From Pseudomonadota bacterium (GTDB taxonomy: Bacteria; Pseudomonadota; Alphaproteobacteria; Rhizobiales; Beijerinckiaceae), in contig JAIUNP010000002.1 of NCBI GenBank assembly GCA_020161975.1, forward strand, positions 16,951 to 80,950: 64,000 nucleotides of DNA, in the 5' to 3' direction. The position numbers were made by a program, and so were the translations under genes. The first letter of the stretch is position 1; every line of letters starts with the position of its first letter. Under the pieces are notes generated by a model that saw only the letters and a program-made list of their open reading frames with translations, was not told the DNA's origin and made no database searches. Shown in pieces: positions 15,573-24,704 of the stretch.

Positions 15573-15893
15573 ATGAGGAACTTGACCCCGGTGATCTTAC
15601 AGGCCGGTTTGAAGGAGGCCCTGACCGAAGGCGGCATCGTCGAAGCCCATAGCGTGGAAGACGCAAAGAAGGTTGGAAACACCTGGACTGGCAACTGGCG
15701 CATCTATCTGCGCATCGGTGACCAGACCGCCCTTCTTGTGATTGCGCGCGGCCTCGAGCCTCGGGAGTTTAAGACCATTGCCGGTCTGATTTCCTTTGGG
15801 GTCGAGTTGGGTCTGACCACGGTGCCAGTACCTTTGAAGAAGGGCGAGAAGGCAACCTGGACCCATGGCACGGAGGCAGATTCTCAGAGCTAG
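15573..15893 (+). CDS. Small hypothetical protein preceding virB1
   Basis: 106 aa, no signal peptide or membrane segment (MRNLTPVILQAGLKEAL..., with a beta-rich middle NWRIYLRIGDQTALLVIARG). It overlaps the virB1 start by 29 bases, which argues for co-transcription with the virB operon and makes it the probable first gene of that unit. No family recognised; a small regulator or cytoplasmic accessory factor is possible. Confidence 0.6.
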   Translation: MRNLTPVILQAGLKEALTEGGIVEAHSVEDAKKVGNTWTGNWRIYLRIGDQTALLVIARGLEPREFKTIAGLISFGVELGLTTVPVPLKKGEKATWTHGTEADSQS

Positions 15894-16569
15894 CCTGGCC
15901 CTATGCGGCGGCTTGACCCTATCGGGTCTTGGCGTTTCGCAAGGTGCCGCTGAGGTCATCGACCTCGGGGCAGGCGGGAGCGATCTGCGTGTCCAGTCCG
16001 GCGTTCTCGATTTCGGCAAAACCATCCCCGTGCGGCAGACGCGCGAGGACACGGAGACGGAGGCTGAGCCGTCTGAAAACCCAGATGCCACAGTTTGGCG
16101 GGCCTCCTATGGTGGCGAGAGGTCCGGGCGCGGCCCCACAGGGCGCGCCGACATCGAGGAATTGGTGCTGGATGTCGGCGACGACTACCTGCGCCATCCT
16201 GGGCTGAAAGAAGCCGGACTGACGGGGACAGAATGGCTGGCCCTCTTCCGCGCCAACATTGCGGTGGAGTCAGGCTTCAACCCGGACGCCCGCTCGGCGG
16301 TGGGTGCGATCGGCCTTGGCCAACTCATGCCGGACACTGCCGCGGTGCTTGGCGTCGATCCCTATGACCCAGAGGAGAATTTGCGCGGGTCTGCGCGGTA
16401 TCTCCTGACCCAACTTGAAGATTTTGGCGCGCCTGATCTGGCGCTCGCCGCCTACAACGCGGGACCCGAGGCGGTCCGGAAATATGGCGGCATTCCCCCC
16501 TATGCCGAGACCGAAGGCCATGTGGCCAAGGTGCTGCGGCTGACCACAACCACCCTTGCATTGGAGTAA
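15865..16569 (+). CDS. virB1: VirB1-like lytic transglycosylase
   Basis: 234 aa with a signal peptide (RASLALCGGLTLSGLG...GAAE). The SLT/lysozyme-like domain fills the C-terminal half: catalytic Glu in NIAVESGFNP (about residue 134), GAIGLGQLMPDTA, NLRGSARYLL and [17 protein letters not shown]. It would open peptidoglycan for channel assembly. The virB cluster also holds a second SLT domain within a VirB5-like protein at 19845. The start overlaps the preceding small gene. Confidence 0.88.
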   Translation: MARRQILRASLALCGGLTLSGLGVSQGAAEVIDLGAGGSDLRVQSGVLDFGKTIPVRQTREDTETEAEPSENPDATVWRASYGGERSGRGPTGRADIEELVLDVGDDYLRHPGLKEAGLTGTEWLALFRANIAVESGFNPDARSAVGAIGLGQLMPDTAAVLGVDPYDPEENLRGSARYLLTQLEDFGAPDLALAAYNAGPEAVRKYGGIPPYAETEGHVAKVLRLTTTTLALE

Positions 16570-16573
16570 CCTG

Positions 16574-16888
16574 ATGGTTCGATTTTTCTCGGGCGCGCAG
16601 CTGCCGCGCCTTTCGCTGCGCACCCTGCTTCTGGCCCTGCCGTTTTTTGCCATCCTCGCGGAACCTGCCCTCGCGCAGAACCTGGATCCCCTTGAAAACA
16701 TGCTGCAGGTCGTGGTCGATGGCCTGACCGGCCCGATCGGGCGGCTGATCGCCATCCTCGCCGTGGTCGCAGCGGGTTATATGATGTTCACCGGCCGCCT
16801 GAACTGGCCGCTGTTCCTCGCGATCTTCTTCGGTGTCGTTCTGGTTTTCTCTGCCGCGACGATCATCGACGGCTTCGCCGCTCCCTGA
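16574..16888 (+). CDS. virB2: VirB2-type pilin
   Basis: 104 aa: a long signal sequence ending PALA-QN, then two hydrophobic segments (QVVVDGLTGPIGRLIAILAV and LFLAIFFGVVLVFSAATII) around a short basic loop, the VirB2/TrbC major pilin layout. GGAG lies seven bases before the ATG at 16574. It follows virB1 by four bases. Confidence 0.88.
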   Translation: MVRFFSGAQLPRLSLRTLLLALPFFAILAEPALAQNLDPLENMLQVVVDGLTGPIGRLIAILAVVAAGYMMFTGRLNWPLFLAIFFGVVLVFSAATIIDGFAAP

Positions 16889-16955
16889 GGCAAAGGGCGG
16901 CAGGGCAGGGGGCGCGTAAAGCCCCCGCCCGCCGGCCCGATCTGGATCTTTCCTC

Positions 16956-17231
16956 ATGCATGACGCGCCTTTGTTCCTCGGCCTCACCCGGCCGCCGAAG
17001 ATCTTCGGCCTGCCGATCGGGTATTTCGTGAGCCTGATGCTGGGTTCAGTGATCCCCTTCGTCGGGGCGAATGACTGGCGTTTCCTGCTGATCGGGGTTT
17101 TGGGCTATCCGGTCTTGTGGTTCGTGGCGGACCGAAACCCGAACCTCTTTGAGACGGCAGCGGTGGTCTTCTCCCGCACCCCGCGCACGCGGAACAAGTC
17201 AGCCTTTGGCGGAGACCGCCATGTCAGCTGA
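16956..17231 (+). CDS. virB3: VirB3-like inner membrane protein
   Basis: 91 aa, usual length. Begins PLFLGLTRPPKIFGLPIGYF, the VirB3/TrbD entry sequence, with paired membrane segments (about residues 20-60) and the tail PNLFETAAVVFSRTP. It works with VirB4 in the inner membrane complex, and its end overlaps the virB4 start by 11 bases. Confidence 0.88.
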   Translation: MHDAPLFLGLTRPPKIFGLPIGYFVSLMLGSVIPFVGANDWRFLLIGVLGYPVLWFVADRNPNLFETAAVVFSRTPRTRNKSAFGGDRHVS

Positions 17232-19617
17232 TCTGAAATCCCTGTTCCCGGCTACCCCCGCCCTGAAATCCGTCCTGCGGGCCGAGGATCTTGGCGCCGA
17301 GACGCTGGCGCGGCATCTGCCGTGGTTGTCGGCACCCGCCGACGATCTGATCCTGACCCGGCAGGGCGATCTGATCGCCTCTGCCGTGGTCGATGGTCTC
17401 GACAGTTTCACGGTGGAAGAGGGCGAGATTTCCCTCGTCCCAGCCTCGCTTGCCCGGCTGATTGGGCAGTTGGGTGAAGGCTTCGGGTTTCATATCTCAA
17501 AACTGACCCTGCCGGACTGGCCACAGCTCAAGAGCTTCGATGCAGATCTTGACGCGAAGGGTGTCGTCGACGCGGATGCTTTTGCCGCCGCCGTAGACCG
17601 GCAGTGGCAAGCCCATCTTGTCTCCCGCGACCTGAAGCGTCGGGTTCTCATGGTATCGGTCATCTTGCGCCCGACCGCCTTGAAGCGCCTGCCTTTGATG
17701 GGCGCACTCTTCAAGGCCGCCTTCACCGATGATCTGGGCGCGCGGGCAGAGCGGCTCAATGAAGCCATGGGACTTTTGGCCGGGGTCGCCCAAGGCATGG
17801 GGTTTCGGCGCCTGACCGTTAGCTCGGGGGAATGGCTCGGGCTTCTGGGTGGGGTGATCGGACAACCAGTGGTCAAAGCCGTGCCCATGAGGGGCCAGTT
17901 TCTGGCGGAAGGCGTGTCGAGTAGCCAGTTCCTCTTCACGGGCAAGCGCGTCGAGATCGAAACCTCTGGCACGCGGCGCTTCGGGGCGATCTTCGGGGTC
18001 AAATCCTATCCGGCGCGGACCTGGGCGCGGATGCTCGATGCCTTGGAACTGCCATATGACATCACCATCACCAACAGCTTCACCCCGGCGCGGAACAACG
18101 AGATCGAGGAACGCATCAAGCGCACCGCGCGGCAGATGCGGGCCTCCGAAGATGCCGCAGAGACGCTGCGGCAGGAGCTCTATGAGGCCGCAGACAATGT
18201 CGCCTCCGGCCGCCAGGTCTTCGGCAAGCACCACCTGACCGTCATGGTCACGGCCGAGACGCCGGAAAAGCTGGAAGAGGCCGCATCCGAGGTCTGGCGC
18301 GCGGGGCAGGATTGCGGAGCGACACTGGTGCGCGAAAGCTTTGCCGCCCGCGCCGCTTGGTTTGCCCAAGCCCCCGGCAACTGGGCTTACCGCCCCCGCA
18401 CCGCGTTGATCTCGGCGCAAAACTTCGCGCATCTTGCGGCGTTGCACCGGGTGGCAGAGGGCCGCCCGAAATCCCAATCCCCATGGGGTGAAGTGATCAC
18501 CGGCCTGCCGACGGTGACATCAAGCCTTTACCGCTTCAATTTCCACGACAAGGGCGCACGCGGGGCGGAGCCAAGTGCCGGTCATACGCTCGTTCTTGGC
18601 CGCACCGGTTCGGGCAAAACCCTTGGCACGGCCTTCCTGATGGCACAGGCGCGACGGGTGAATGCCCGCATCCTCGTCATTGACAAGGATCGTGGTTTGG
18701 AAATGGCGGTGCGCGCCCTGGGCGGCAGCTATTCCGCGATCAGGATCGGTGAGGCCACGGGACTGAACCCGTTCCAGACCGAGGTCGATGAACGGGGTGC
18801 CGCTTGGCTCACCGATTGGCTGGGTGACATCCTCGCCAGCACGCGGGGCTTTGAAACCGCGCAGACGGTCAGCCTCAATGCCGCCGTGCGCCAGATCGTG
18901 GCGGCCGATCCGCGTCTGCGCACTTTCGATGGCCTCGGGACGCTGGTCGCCTCGACCGATGATGAGGGCGATCTGGTCTCCCGCGTCCGCGAATGGGGGC
19001 AGGGCGGGCGGTATGGCTGGCTCTTCGGGCCAGGGGCTGCTTCCGAGATCAGCCTAGGCGAGGATGTCGTTGGCATCGACATGTCGGAAATCCTCGATCT
19101 TGGCACCGAACGCTCGGCGCTGCTGGCCTATCTCTTTCGCCGAATCGAGCGAGTGATCGAGGACCGCCGACCGACCCTCATCGTGATCGATGAAGCCTGG
19201 AAGATGCTCGACGATCCGATTTTTGAGAAACGTCTGCACGACTGGCTGGTCACGATGCGGAAGAAGAACGCCGCCGTGATGATGCTGACCCAGACCCCGA
19301 CACATCTGACGCAGAGCAAAGTCGGCCAAATCATCGCGGAAAGCGTGGTGACGCAGCTCCTTTATCCGAACCCGCGGGCCAACCCCGAGGATTACCGGAT
19401 CCTGCGCCTCAACGAAAAGGAAGCCGAGTTCCTCTGCACCCCGACCGGGGGCCTGCGTCTGGCACTACTCCGATCGGCTGGCGACTCCGTCTTCGTCAAC
19501 ATGGACCTCGCCGCCCTCGGCTCGCATCTCGCGGTGCTCGGTGGAGGGCGGAGTGGCGAAGACCGCGCGCCCTTCGGTTGGCGCGATATCCCCGATTTCT
19601 GGAAGGACATGCAATGA
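17221..19617 (+). CDS. virB4: VirB4-type secretion ATPase
   Basis: 798 aa, full length. Walker A LGRTGSGKT at about residue 458, Walker B TLIVIDEAWKML at about 650, then MLTQTPTHLTQSKVG and the family end motifs. It powers pilus biogenesis and substrate transfer at the inner membrane. The start chosen, ATG at 17221, lies within the virB3 end after a GGAG site; a longer frame from 17149 would overlap virB3 further and is less likely. Confidence 0.95.
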   Translation: MSADLKSLFPATPALKSVLRAEDLGAETLARHLPWLSAPADDLILTRQGDLIASAVVDGLDSFTVEEGEISLVPASLARLIGQLGEGFGFHISKLTLPDWPQLKSFDADLDAKGVVDADAFAAAVDRQWQAHLVSRDLKRRVLMVSVILRPTALKRLPLMGALFKAAFTDDLGARAERLNEAMGLLAGVAQGMGFRRLTVSSGEWLGLLGGVIGQPVVKAVPMRGQFLAEGVSSSQFLFTGKRVEIETSGTRRFGAIFGVKSYPARTWARMLDALELPYDITITNSFTPARNNEIEERIKRTARQMRASEDAAETLRQELYEAADNVASGRQVFGKHHLTVMVTAETPEKLEEAASEVWRAGQDCGATLVRESFAARAAWFAQAPGNWAYRPRTALISAQNFAHLAALHRVAEGRPKSQSPWGEVITGLPTVTSSLYRFNFHDKGARGAEPSAGHTLVLGRTGSGKTLGTAFLMAQARRVNARILVIDKDRGLEMAVRALGGSYSAIRIGEATGLNPFQTEVDERGAAWLTDWLGDILASTRGFETAQTVSLNAAVRQIVAADPRLRTFDGLGTLVASTDDEGDLVSRVREWGQGGRYGWLFGPGAASEISLGEDVVGIDMSEILDLGTERSALLAYLFRRIERVIEDRRPTLIVIDEAWKMLDDPIFEKRLHDWLVTMRKKNAAVMMLTQTPTHLTQSKVGQIIAESVVTQLLYPNPRANPEDYRILRLNEKEAEFLCTPTGGLRLALLRSAGDSVFVNMDLAALGSHLAVLGGGRSGEDRAPFGWRDIPDFWKDMQ

Positions 19618-19838
19618 ACACTCGCAAATTGATGATAGGCGCGTCGCTCCGCCCGCTGTTTCTCCTGATCGGCCTCGCGGCGCTGTCCGCCTGCGAAGGC
19701 GTCGAAACTGGGGCCGTCTCGCCTTGCCACGGCCAATTCCGCGCCGAGGGCAAGTATTTCGCGGCGCGCACACAGACCGACGGGAGCCGCATCGTGGTCA
19801 GCACGATGAGCGCCCCGACTGTGGCTTGCGGGGACTGA
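19614..19838 (+). CDS. Small lipoprotein (VirB7- or Eex-like)
   Basis: 74 aa. The signal sequence ends in a lipobox LSAC-E, so the mature protein starts with a lipidated Cys and is only about 45 residues long, with two further Cys. The start ATG overlaps the virB4 stop (ATGA). In other T4SS a lipoprotein of this size is either VirB7, partner of VirB9, or an entry-exclusion protein; no other VirB7 candidate exists in the cluster. The position between virB4 and virB5 differs from the classic virB6-virB8 slot. Confidence 0.65.
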   Translation: MNTRKLMIGASLRPLFLLIGLAALSACEGVETGAVSPCHGQFRAEGKYFAARTQTDGSRIVVSTMSAPTVACGD

Positions 19839-19844
19839 CGCCCG

Positions 19845-20951
19845 ATGCGCTCCGCCCTTCTTCTCGGGATTACCTGTGCGACGGCGCTGCCGTTGATCGG
19901 GCTCGCGCAGGGCGTGCCGATCATCGACGGCACGCGCGTGGCGAACCTGATCTCGCGCCTGGCAGAGCAGGCACAGGACTTTGTGAAGCAGGAAGAGAAG
20001 CTCGGGCAGCAGACCCGCCTCAATGAAATCGAGGAGGAGCAGCTGGCCGCCTATGAGCGTTTCCTCGCGGATACGACGGGCACCACCGATCTGAGCGGCT
20101 TCGAGGAAGGGAGCGGTACGTTTCCGCCTGCCGAAGAGGTTTACCCAATCGACGAGACCAGCCCGGAAAGCCAACGGCTTTTCGGCGAGGGTGAAACGGT
20201 CGAGGCGATGATCATCGCCACGGCCCATCGCTATGAAACGCATCCCGGTGTGGTCAAGGTCGGACTGACGCCCACGACCTGGCGCATCCTGTTCCAATCT
20301 TTGGTCAAACAGGAAAGCGCCTTCAACAATGCCGCGATCAGCCCGGTGGGCGCGCTTGGCTTTTGCCAGCTGATGCCGGGCACGGCAGCCGATCTCGGCG
20401 TGGACCCGAGTGATCCGTTACAGAACCTTGACGGTGGCGCGCGCTATCTCGCAACGCAGCTTAACGCCTTTGGACGGATCGACTTCGCGCTCGCGGCCTA
20501 TAACGCCGGGCCCGGCAACGTCCAAAAATACGATGGCATCCCGCCCTTCGAGGAAACCCAGAATTACGTCCGCCGGATCTCGGGCTTCTATGATGCCTAT
20601 CTCTCTGAGATCACCGGCGCCGATGTGACGGGCACGTTGGCGGGCGTCGATGGTGCCAGTGCCGAATGGGGCAACATGTCCTCCGCCTTCATCGGCTATT
20701 CGGGCCAGCAGAGTGGGCAGATTGAAGCCGCCATGGCGCGGATCAAGGGGTTTCTGGAAGAGGCCAAGCTCCAGACCCCGAAAGAGGCGGTCGATCAGAA
20801 CACTTACATGATCGCAGAACGCGCGCGGCTGATGGCCCTGACGCTCAGGCTTCGGGCCGGCGCCGTGAAGGTCGAGGCGGCAAGTGGTCTCTCCGACGCC
20901 GCCCAAGCCCTGCAATATTCGACATTTTGGGAGTATTCCGATGGTCAATAA
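19845..20951 (+). CDS. VirB5-like protein with an inserted lytic transglycosylase domain
   Basis: 368 aa. After a signal peptide the mature N-terminus [15 protein letters not shown] matches the start of the next protein, VirB5 ([15 protein letters not shown]). Residues about 150-255 are an SLT domain: catalytic Glu in [10 protein letters not shown] (about 157), [42 protein letters not shown]. The C-terminal 100 residues return to a VirB5-like helix pattern ([38 protein letters not shown]). It therefore looks like a VirB5 paralogue that has received a peptidoglycan-cleaving domain, in addition to the VirB1 at 15865. It probably places cell-wall cleavage at the pilus tip or base. It overlaps virB5 by 11 bases. 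Confidence 0.8.
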   Translation: MRSALLLGITCATALPLIGLAQGVPIIDGTRVANLISRLAEQAQDFVKQEEKLGQQTRLNEIEEEQLAAYERFLADTTGTTDLSGFEEGSGTFPPAEEVYPIDETSPESQRLFGEGETVEAMIIATAHRYETHPGVVKVGLTPTTWRILFQSLVKQESAFNNAAISPVGALGFCQLMPGTAADLGVDPSDPLQNLDGGARYLATQLNAFGRIDFALAAYNAGPGNVQKYDGIPPFEETQNYVRRISGFYDAYLSEITGADVTGTLAGVDGASAEWGNMSSAFIGYSGQQSGQIEAAMARIKGFLEEAKLQTPKEAVDQNTYMIAERARLMALTLRLRAGAVKVEAASGLSDAAQALQYSTFWEYSDGQ

Positions 20952-21738
20952 ACAGATGGCGGCAACCGCCGCGTTCTGCCTTTGCCTCCTTGGCTCTGTG
21001 GGCCATTCGCAAGGTGTGCCGGTCATCGACGGCACCAACCTCGCCAAGAACATCGAGCAGTTGCAGGCCGCCCTGCGCGATGCCGAAAACCAGATTGCGC
21101 AGATCGAGGAGCTGAAAAAGCAGGTCGAGAACGGTCTTGAACAGATCACCAATCTGGAAGGCATCTTGGGGTCCATTTCCGGCCTCAACGAAATCGCCAG
21201 CCTCTACAACTCGGCCCTGGATCTGCGGTCGCGGGCGGCGAAAATCACGGACCTGTCCGGCTTCACCGATGCCATCGCGATCGGCGATTTCGACAGTCTG
21301 TTGGACAGCCTCCTCGATGGCAATGTCACGATGGGCGACAAGATGGCCGCCGAATACATGGAAGACACGCTGACCAATGCCGGCCTCTCGTCCGAAACGC
21401 TGGCAGGTCTCTCCTCCTCCGAAAACCCGCAGGACAAGCGCATCGCGCAAACAGCGGCGGCAAGTGCCACGGCCATGGGCGTCGCGCAGCTCTCCTATGA
21501 AGAAGCGGCGCAAAGCCTTGAGCGCATCGACGGGCTGGTGGGCGAGATTGCGAGCCAGGACACGCTGAAGGAAAGCATCGACCTCAACACCCGCATGGCG
21601 GCGGAGACCAATTACATGCTGGGTCAGATGTGGCGGCTGAACGCCGCGACCGGTCTTGCCACCGGGCAGACGGGCGTGAACTGGGCGGCCGAACAGGCCA
21701 AAGAAAAGAGTTTCTTTGATTATTCGGGGGCGAACTGA
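20941..21738 (+). CDS. virB5: VirB5-like minor pilin
   Basis: 265 aa, signal peptide then [15 protein letters not shown] and long amphipathic helices ([20 protein letters not shown]), ending in [20 protein letters not shown] and FFDYSGAN. This is the all-helical VirB5/TrbJ layout of the pilus-tip protein. GGGAG precedes the ATG, and the gene overlaps its neighbours on both sides. Confidence 0.85.
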   Translation: MVNKQMAATAAFCLCLLGSVGHSQGVPVIDGTNLAKNIEQLQAALRDAENQIAQIEELKKQVENGLEQITNLEGILGSISGLNEIASLYNSALDLRSRAAKITDLSGFTDAIAIGDFDSLLDSLLDGNVTMGDKMAAEYMEDTLTNAGLSSETLAGLSSSENPQDKRIAQTAAASATAMGVAQLSYEEAAQSLERIDGLVGEIASQDTLKESIDLNTRMAAETNYMLGQMWRLNAATGLATGQTGVNWAAEQAKEKSFFDYSGAN

Positions 21739-22241
21739 TGCGGCGCAGCGTTCTATTGGCGGCCGCAGTTGCCATCACCTTCTCCCTCCCGCGTGTCGCA
21801 GTGGCGGAAGCCTTGGCGACCTTCAGCGATCTTGATCTGCTGGATCAGACCCGAGAAGCGGTAAGGGCGCAGGATGCAGATCTTGCGCTGAAATTGCTCA
21901 CCGAAATGCAGCGGCGGGGAACGGGTATCTTCGCGGGTGCCAAAGGGGCAGTCTGCGAAGAAGTCATCGTATTGCCTGACGGGATCACCGACTGGAAGTT
22001 TCATGCGGTTGCCCGACAGGCCTATATCCGATCCGCCATGTCACGGCGCTTGGAAGATGGGTCCTGTGGCTGCCTCTTCGCCGATTTCAGCTTTGATGCG
22101 TTTGTTCAGCAAAGCTTGGGGAAGCCTGCCGCCGATCTAGTCAACGCCGATCGAGAGGCGCTCGCAAAGGTGCGCGATCAAGACCGACGGGAAACAGAGG
22201 CGCGTTACCGAGATCTCGAACAAAGCTGTCGGGCTGAGTGA
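21738..22241 (+). CDS. Secreted protein between virB5 and virB6, unknown
   Basis: 167 aa with a signal peptide (RRSVLLAAAVAITFSL...AVAEA). The mature protein is helical and has four Cys (VCEEVIV, GSCGCLF, QSCRAE near the end), suitable for periplasmic disulfides. Its ATG overlaps the virB5 stop (TGATG) and it precedes virB6 by three bases, so it belongs to the operon. I do not recognise a family; a lineage-specific channel or exclusion component is possible. Confidence 0.65.
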   Translation: MRRSVLLAAAVAITFSLPRVAVAEALATFSDLDLLDQTREAVRAQDADLALKLLTEMQRRGTGIFAGAKGAVCEEVIVLPDGITDWKFHAVARQAYIRSAMSRRLEDGSCGCLFADFSFDAFVQQSLGKPAADLVNADREALAKVRDQDRRETEARYRDLEQSCRAE

Positions 22242-22244
22242 TTC

Positions 22245-23264
22245 ATGGCAATCATCATCGACATTTTGACCCAGGTAGACGCGGCAGCAACGGCCGTTGG
22301 TGCGACAGCCTTTGACGCTGTCGCCGCCGAAATCGTGCCAGTTTTCCGCATCGGGTCGGTGTTGGTGGTAGCTTTGGTAGGCGTCAACCTGATGGCGCAA
22401 GCCGTGCCGATGACCCTCCGAAATGGCCTTGGCCTGATGGTCCGCATTGCCGTTGCATCGGCCTTTCTGTCCTCCTGGACCAACTTTAACGCGGTCTATG
22501 GCGTCCTGACCAATGCCCCGAGCGAAATCGGCGCAGTGGTGATGAACGCCTTCGGCGACGGGACTGGCAATCTCTACGAAGGGCTCGACGCCCTGTATCT
22601 CAAGGCCCTCGATGTCGGTCAGGCGATTAGCCAGAACGGCAGCTACATCACTGGAGCCCTGGCAGGTCTGCTGATGTTCCTCGTCGCGGCCTTGATGGCG
22701 ACCGTTTCCATCATCGTGATCTCAGCTGCCAAGATCATGATCGGAGTGCTGGTGATCTTTGCGCCAGTTGCCATTGCATGCACACTTTTCAAAGTCTCAG
22801 CACCGCTCTTCGACCGGTGGGTCAACTTGGCTCTTGGGTTTGCGATCTACCCGATGCTCACCTCCGGAATGGCAGCCTTCACGATCTACATCGCTGAGGA
22901 TCTGACCCCTGCGTCTTTGACTTCTGTCGAAACGATCGGCGATGTGTTGAGCTTCGTCGTGGTGACGATGCTTGGCACCGGCCTCATGGCGATGGTTCCG
23001 ACCATCGCCCAATCATTGGCGCAAACTGCAACCGGCCTCGGCGGGGTCGCGAGTTCCACCTTCCGCACGGCGGACAGCGCGAAAGGTTACGGTAGATCCG
23101 GCATTGCCGCCGGGATCGGGGCTGGTCGTGGTGCCGCGGGGATGGATGCCGGTGGGCGGCGACCATCGGACGCGCGCATGAATGGCAATAGCGCAGGTCA
23201 GATCGGGCGATCGGCAGTGCAGACCGCGATGCGCCTTGCCAGCCGCACCCCCAACAAGAGTTGA
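22245..23264 (+). CDS. virB6: VirB6/TrbL-type polytopic membrane protein
   Basis: 339 aa with about six hydrophobic segments (for example VLVVALVGVNLMAQAV, YITGALAGLLMFLVAALMATV, MIGVLVIFAPVAIACTLF, SFVVVTMLGTGLMAMVPTIA) and a Gly/Arg-rich cytoplasmic tail. Topology, length and position before virB8 fit VirB6, which forms part of the inner membrane translocation path. Confidence 0.88.
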   Translation: MAIIIDILTQVDAAATAVGATAFDAVAAEIVPVFRIGSVLVVALVGVNLMAQAVPMTLRNGLGLMVRIAVASAFLSSWTNFNAVYGVLTNAPSEIGAVVMNAFGDGTGNLYEGLDALYLKALDVGQAISQNGSYITGALAGLLMFLVAALMATVSIIVISAAKIMIGVLVIFAPVAIACTLFKVSAPLFDRWVNLALGFAIYPMLTSGMAAFTIYIAEDLTPASLTSVETIGDVLSFVVVTMLGTGLMAMVPTIAQSLAQTATGLGGVASSTFRTADSAKGYGRSGIAAGIGAGRGAAGMDAGGRRPSDARMNGNSAGQIGRSAVQTAMRLASRTPNKS

Positions 23265-23297
23265 GCCCCCAAGATGCCTAAGTACGGAGGAACGCCG

Positions 23298-23957
23298 ATG
23301 GAGGCGCATGGATTTGACGTCGATCTCATTCTCGAGCCGCGCCTTTCGGCCCGGCGTGCCTGGGTTGTTGCCGGTGGGGCAGGGGCCCTCAGCCTTATTC
23401 TAGCCACGGCCCTCGTGCTGGTCCTGCCCCTGAAGGAAACGCAAGTCTTTACTGTGCTGGTGGATCGACAGACCGGTGACGCCGAAAAGGTCATGACTGT
23501 CTCCCCGACCGGTATCGAGGATCAGGAAGCGCTGAAGCAAAGCCTGCTCGTTGCTTATGTTTCCGACCGAGAAGGATACTTCCTCGCGGGCATTCAGGCC
23601 CGTCTTGAAAGCGTGCAGCGCCGCTCGACAGCCAATGCCGAAGAAAGCTTGCGGCTGCTCTGGTCAAAGGGCGGCGGCAATACGGCTTACCCGCCCGATG
23701 TTTATGGCGCGGGAGCGGAAGTGTCCGTCACTGTGCGCAGGATCACCTTCTTGGCGCCGAACGTGGCCCAGGTCCGCTTCCTGAAAACCCTACGCAAAAC
23801 CAAGCAGGAGCCGGTCACCCAGCCATTCGTTGCGACGGTCGAATTCGCTTTCGCGCCCAAGACCGAACGCTCCCTCGCCCATGTCTGGGAAAACCCGCTC
23901 GGCTTCACCGTCTCCTCTTACCGCGTCGATGCCGAAACCCTGGAGTCCAACCCATGA
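23298..23957 (+). CDS. virB8: VirB8-like bitopic assembly factor
   Basis: 219 aa: a short cytoplasmic N-terminus, one membrane segment (AGALSLILATALVLVLPL, about residues 31-48), then a periplasmic NTF2-like domain (TVLVDRQTGDAEKV, DREGYFLAGIQARLESV, VRFLKTLR, PLGFTVSSYRVDAE). The ATG at 23298 has GGAGG seven bases upstream; the one at 23274 is weaker. It overlaps virB9 by ATGA. Confidence 0.9.
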   Translation: MEAHGFDVDLILEPRLSARRAWVVAGGAGALSLILATALVLVLPLKETQVFTVLVDRQTGDAEKVMTVSPTGIEDQEALKQSLLVAYVSDREGYFLAGIQARLESVQRRSTANAEESLRLLWSKGGGNTAYPPDVYGAGAEVSVTVRRITFLAPNVAQVRFLKTLRKTKQEPVTQPFVATVEFAFAPKTERSLAHVWENPLGFTVSSYRVDAETLESNP

Positions 23958-24703
23958 CCCGCACGTCTTTCCTGCTTCCCGGGCTTTTGGCATCCAGTCT
24001 CGCCTTTGCCCTGCCCGTGTTTGCCGAGGTGGCCCCCGCCTCGATGGGGGCCGACGCCCGTGTACGGTCGGTGCTCTACAGCCCCGTCGACGTGATCCGC
24101 CTCGATACCCAGTTGCGGGTCAACACCGCCATTGAGCTTGGGGCAGGGGAACGGATCGACTCCGTGCTCTTGGGCGACAGTGAGGCTTTTGAGGTTGAGG
24201 TCCTCTCGAACCGGACCACGGTGTCGATCAAACCGGTGATCGGCGGCGCGGAAACCAATATGACGATCTACACCGGGCGGCGCACCATCACGCTGGCGAT
24301 CAGTGAAGGCCGTTCGCAGAACCCGACCTTCCGGCTGGTGCTGCGCTATCCCGAGACGGGAGGGGGCAAGGCCACGAAGCCCACCGTCGCTTCCGGCACG
24401 CGGGATATCGGCTATGCTTGGTCGGGCGACGAGAAGCTGAAGCCCGTCCACATCTGGAATGACGGTCAGGCAACGTATTTCGCCTTCGCGCCCGGCGTCA
24501 GGCCGTCGATTTTCGGAGTCGACGCCACCGGGCGCGAAGTCACGCTGAATTCTGGCACTCGCGGCAGCATCGTGCGTGTGCCGGGTATGCGCGAGGAGTA
24601 TTCGATCCGGATCGGCACGGAAGTGCTCTGCATCGAGCATGCGGAGGGCGGCATCACGACTGATCCGGCCCTTCTCGCCAAACTTCAAGGCTGGGAGTTC
24701 TGA
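23954..24703 (+). CDS. virB9: VirB9-like outer membrane complex protein
   Basis: 249 aa with a signal peptide. It shows VirB9/CagX features: DARVRSVLYSPVDVIRLDT, GERIDSVLLGDSEAFEV, then the C-terminal beta domain (DIGYAWSGDEKLKPVHIWND, YFAFAPGVRPSIFGV). It forms the outer membrane core with VirB10 and a VirB7-type lipoprotein. Confidence 0.92.
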   Translation: MTRTSFLLPGLLASSLAFALPVFAEVAPASMGADARVRSVLYSPVDVIRLDTQLRVNTAIELGAGERIDSVLLGDSEAFEVEVLSNRTTVSIKPVIGGAETNMTIYTGRRTITLAISEGRSQNPTFRLVLRYPETGGGKATKPTVASGTRDIGYAWSGDEKLKPVHIWNDGQATYFAFAPGVRPSIFGVDATGREVTLNSGTRGSIVRVPGMREEYSIRIGTEVLCIEHAEGGITTDPALLAKLQGWEF

Positions 24704-24704
24704 C

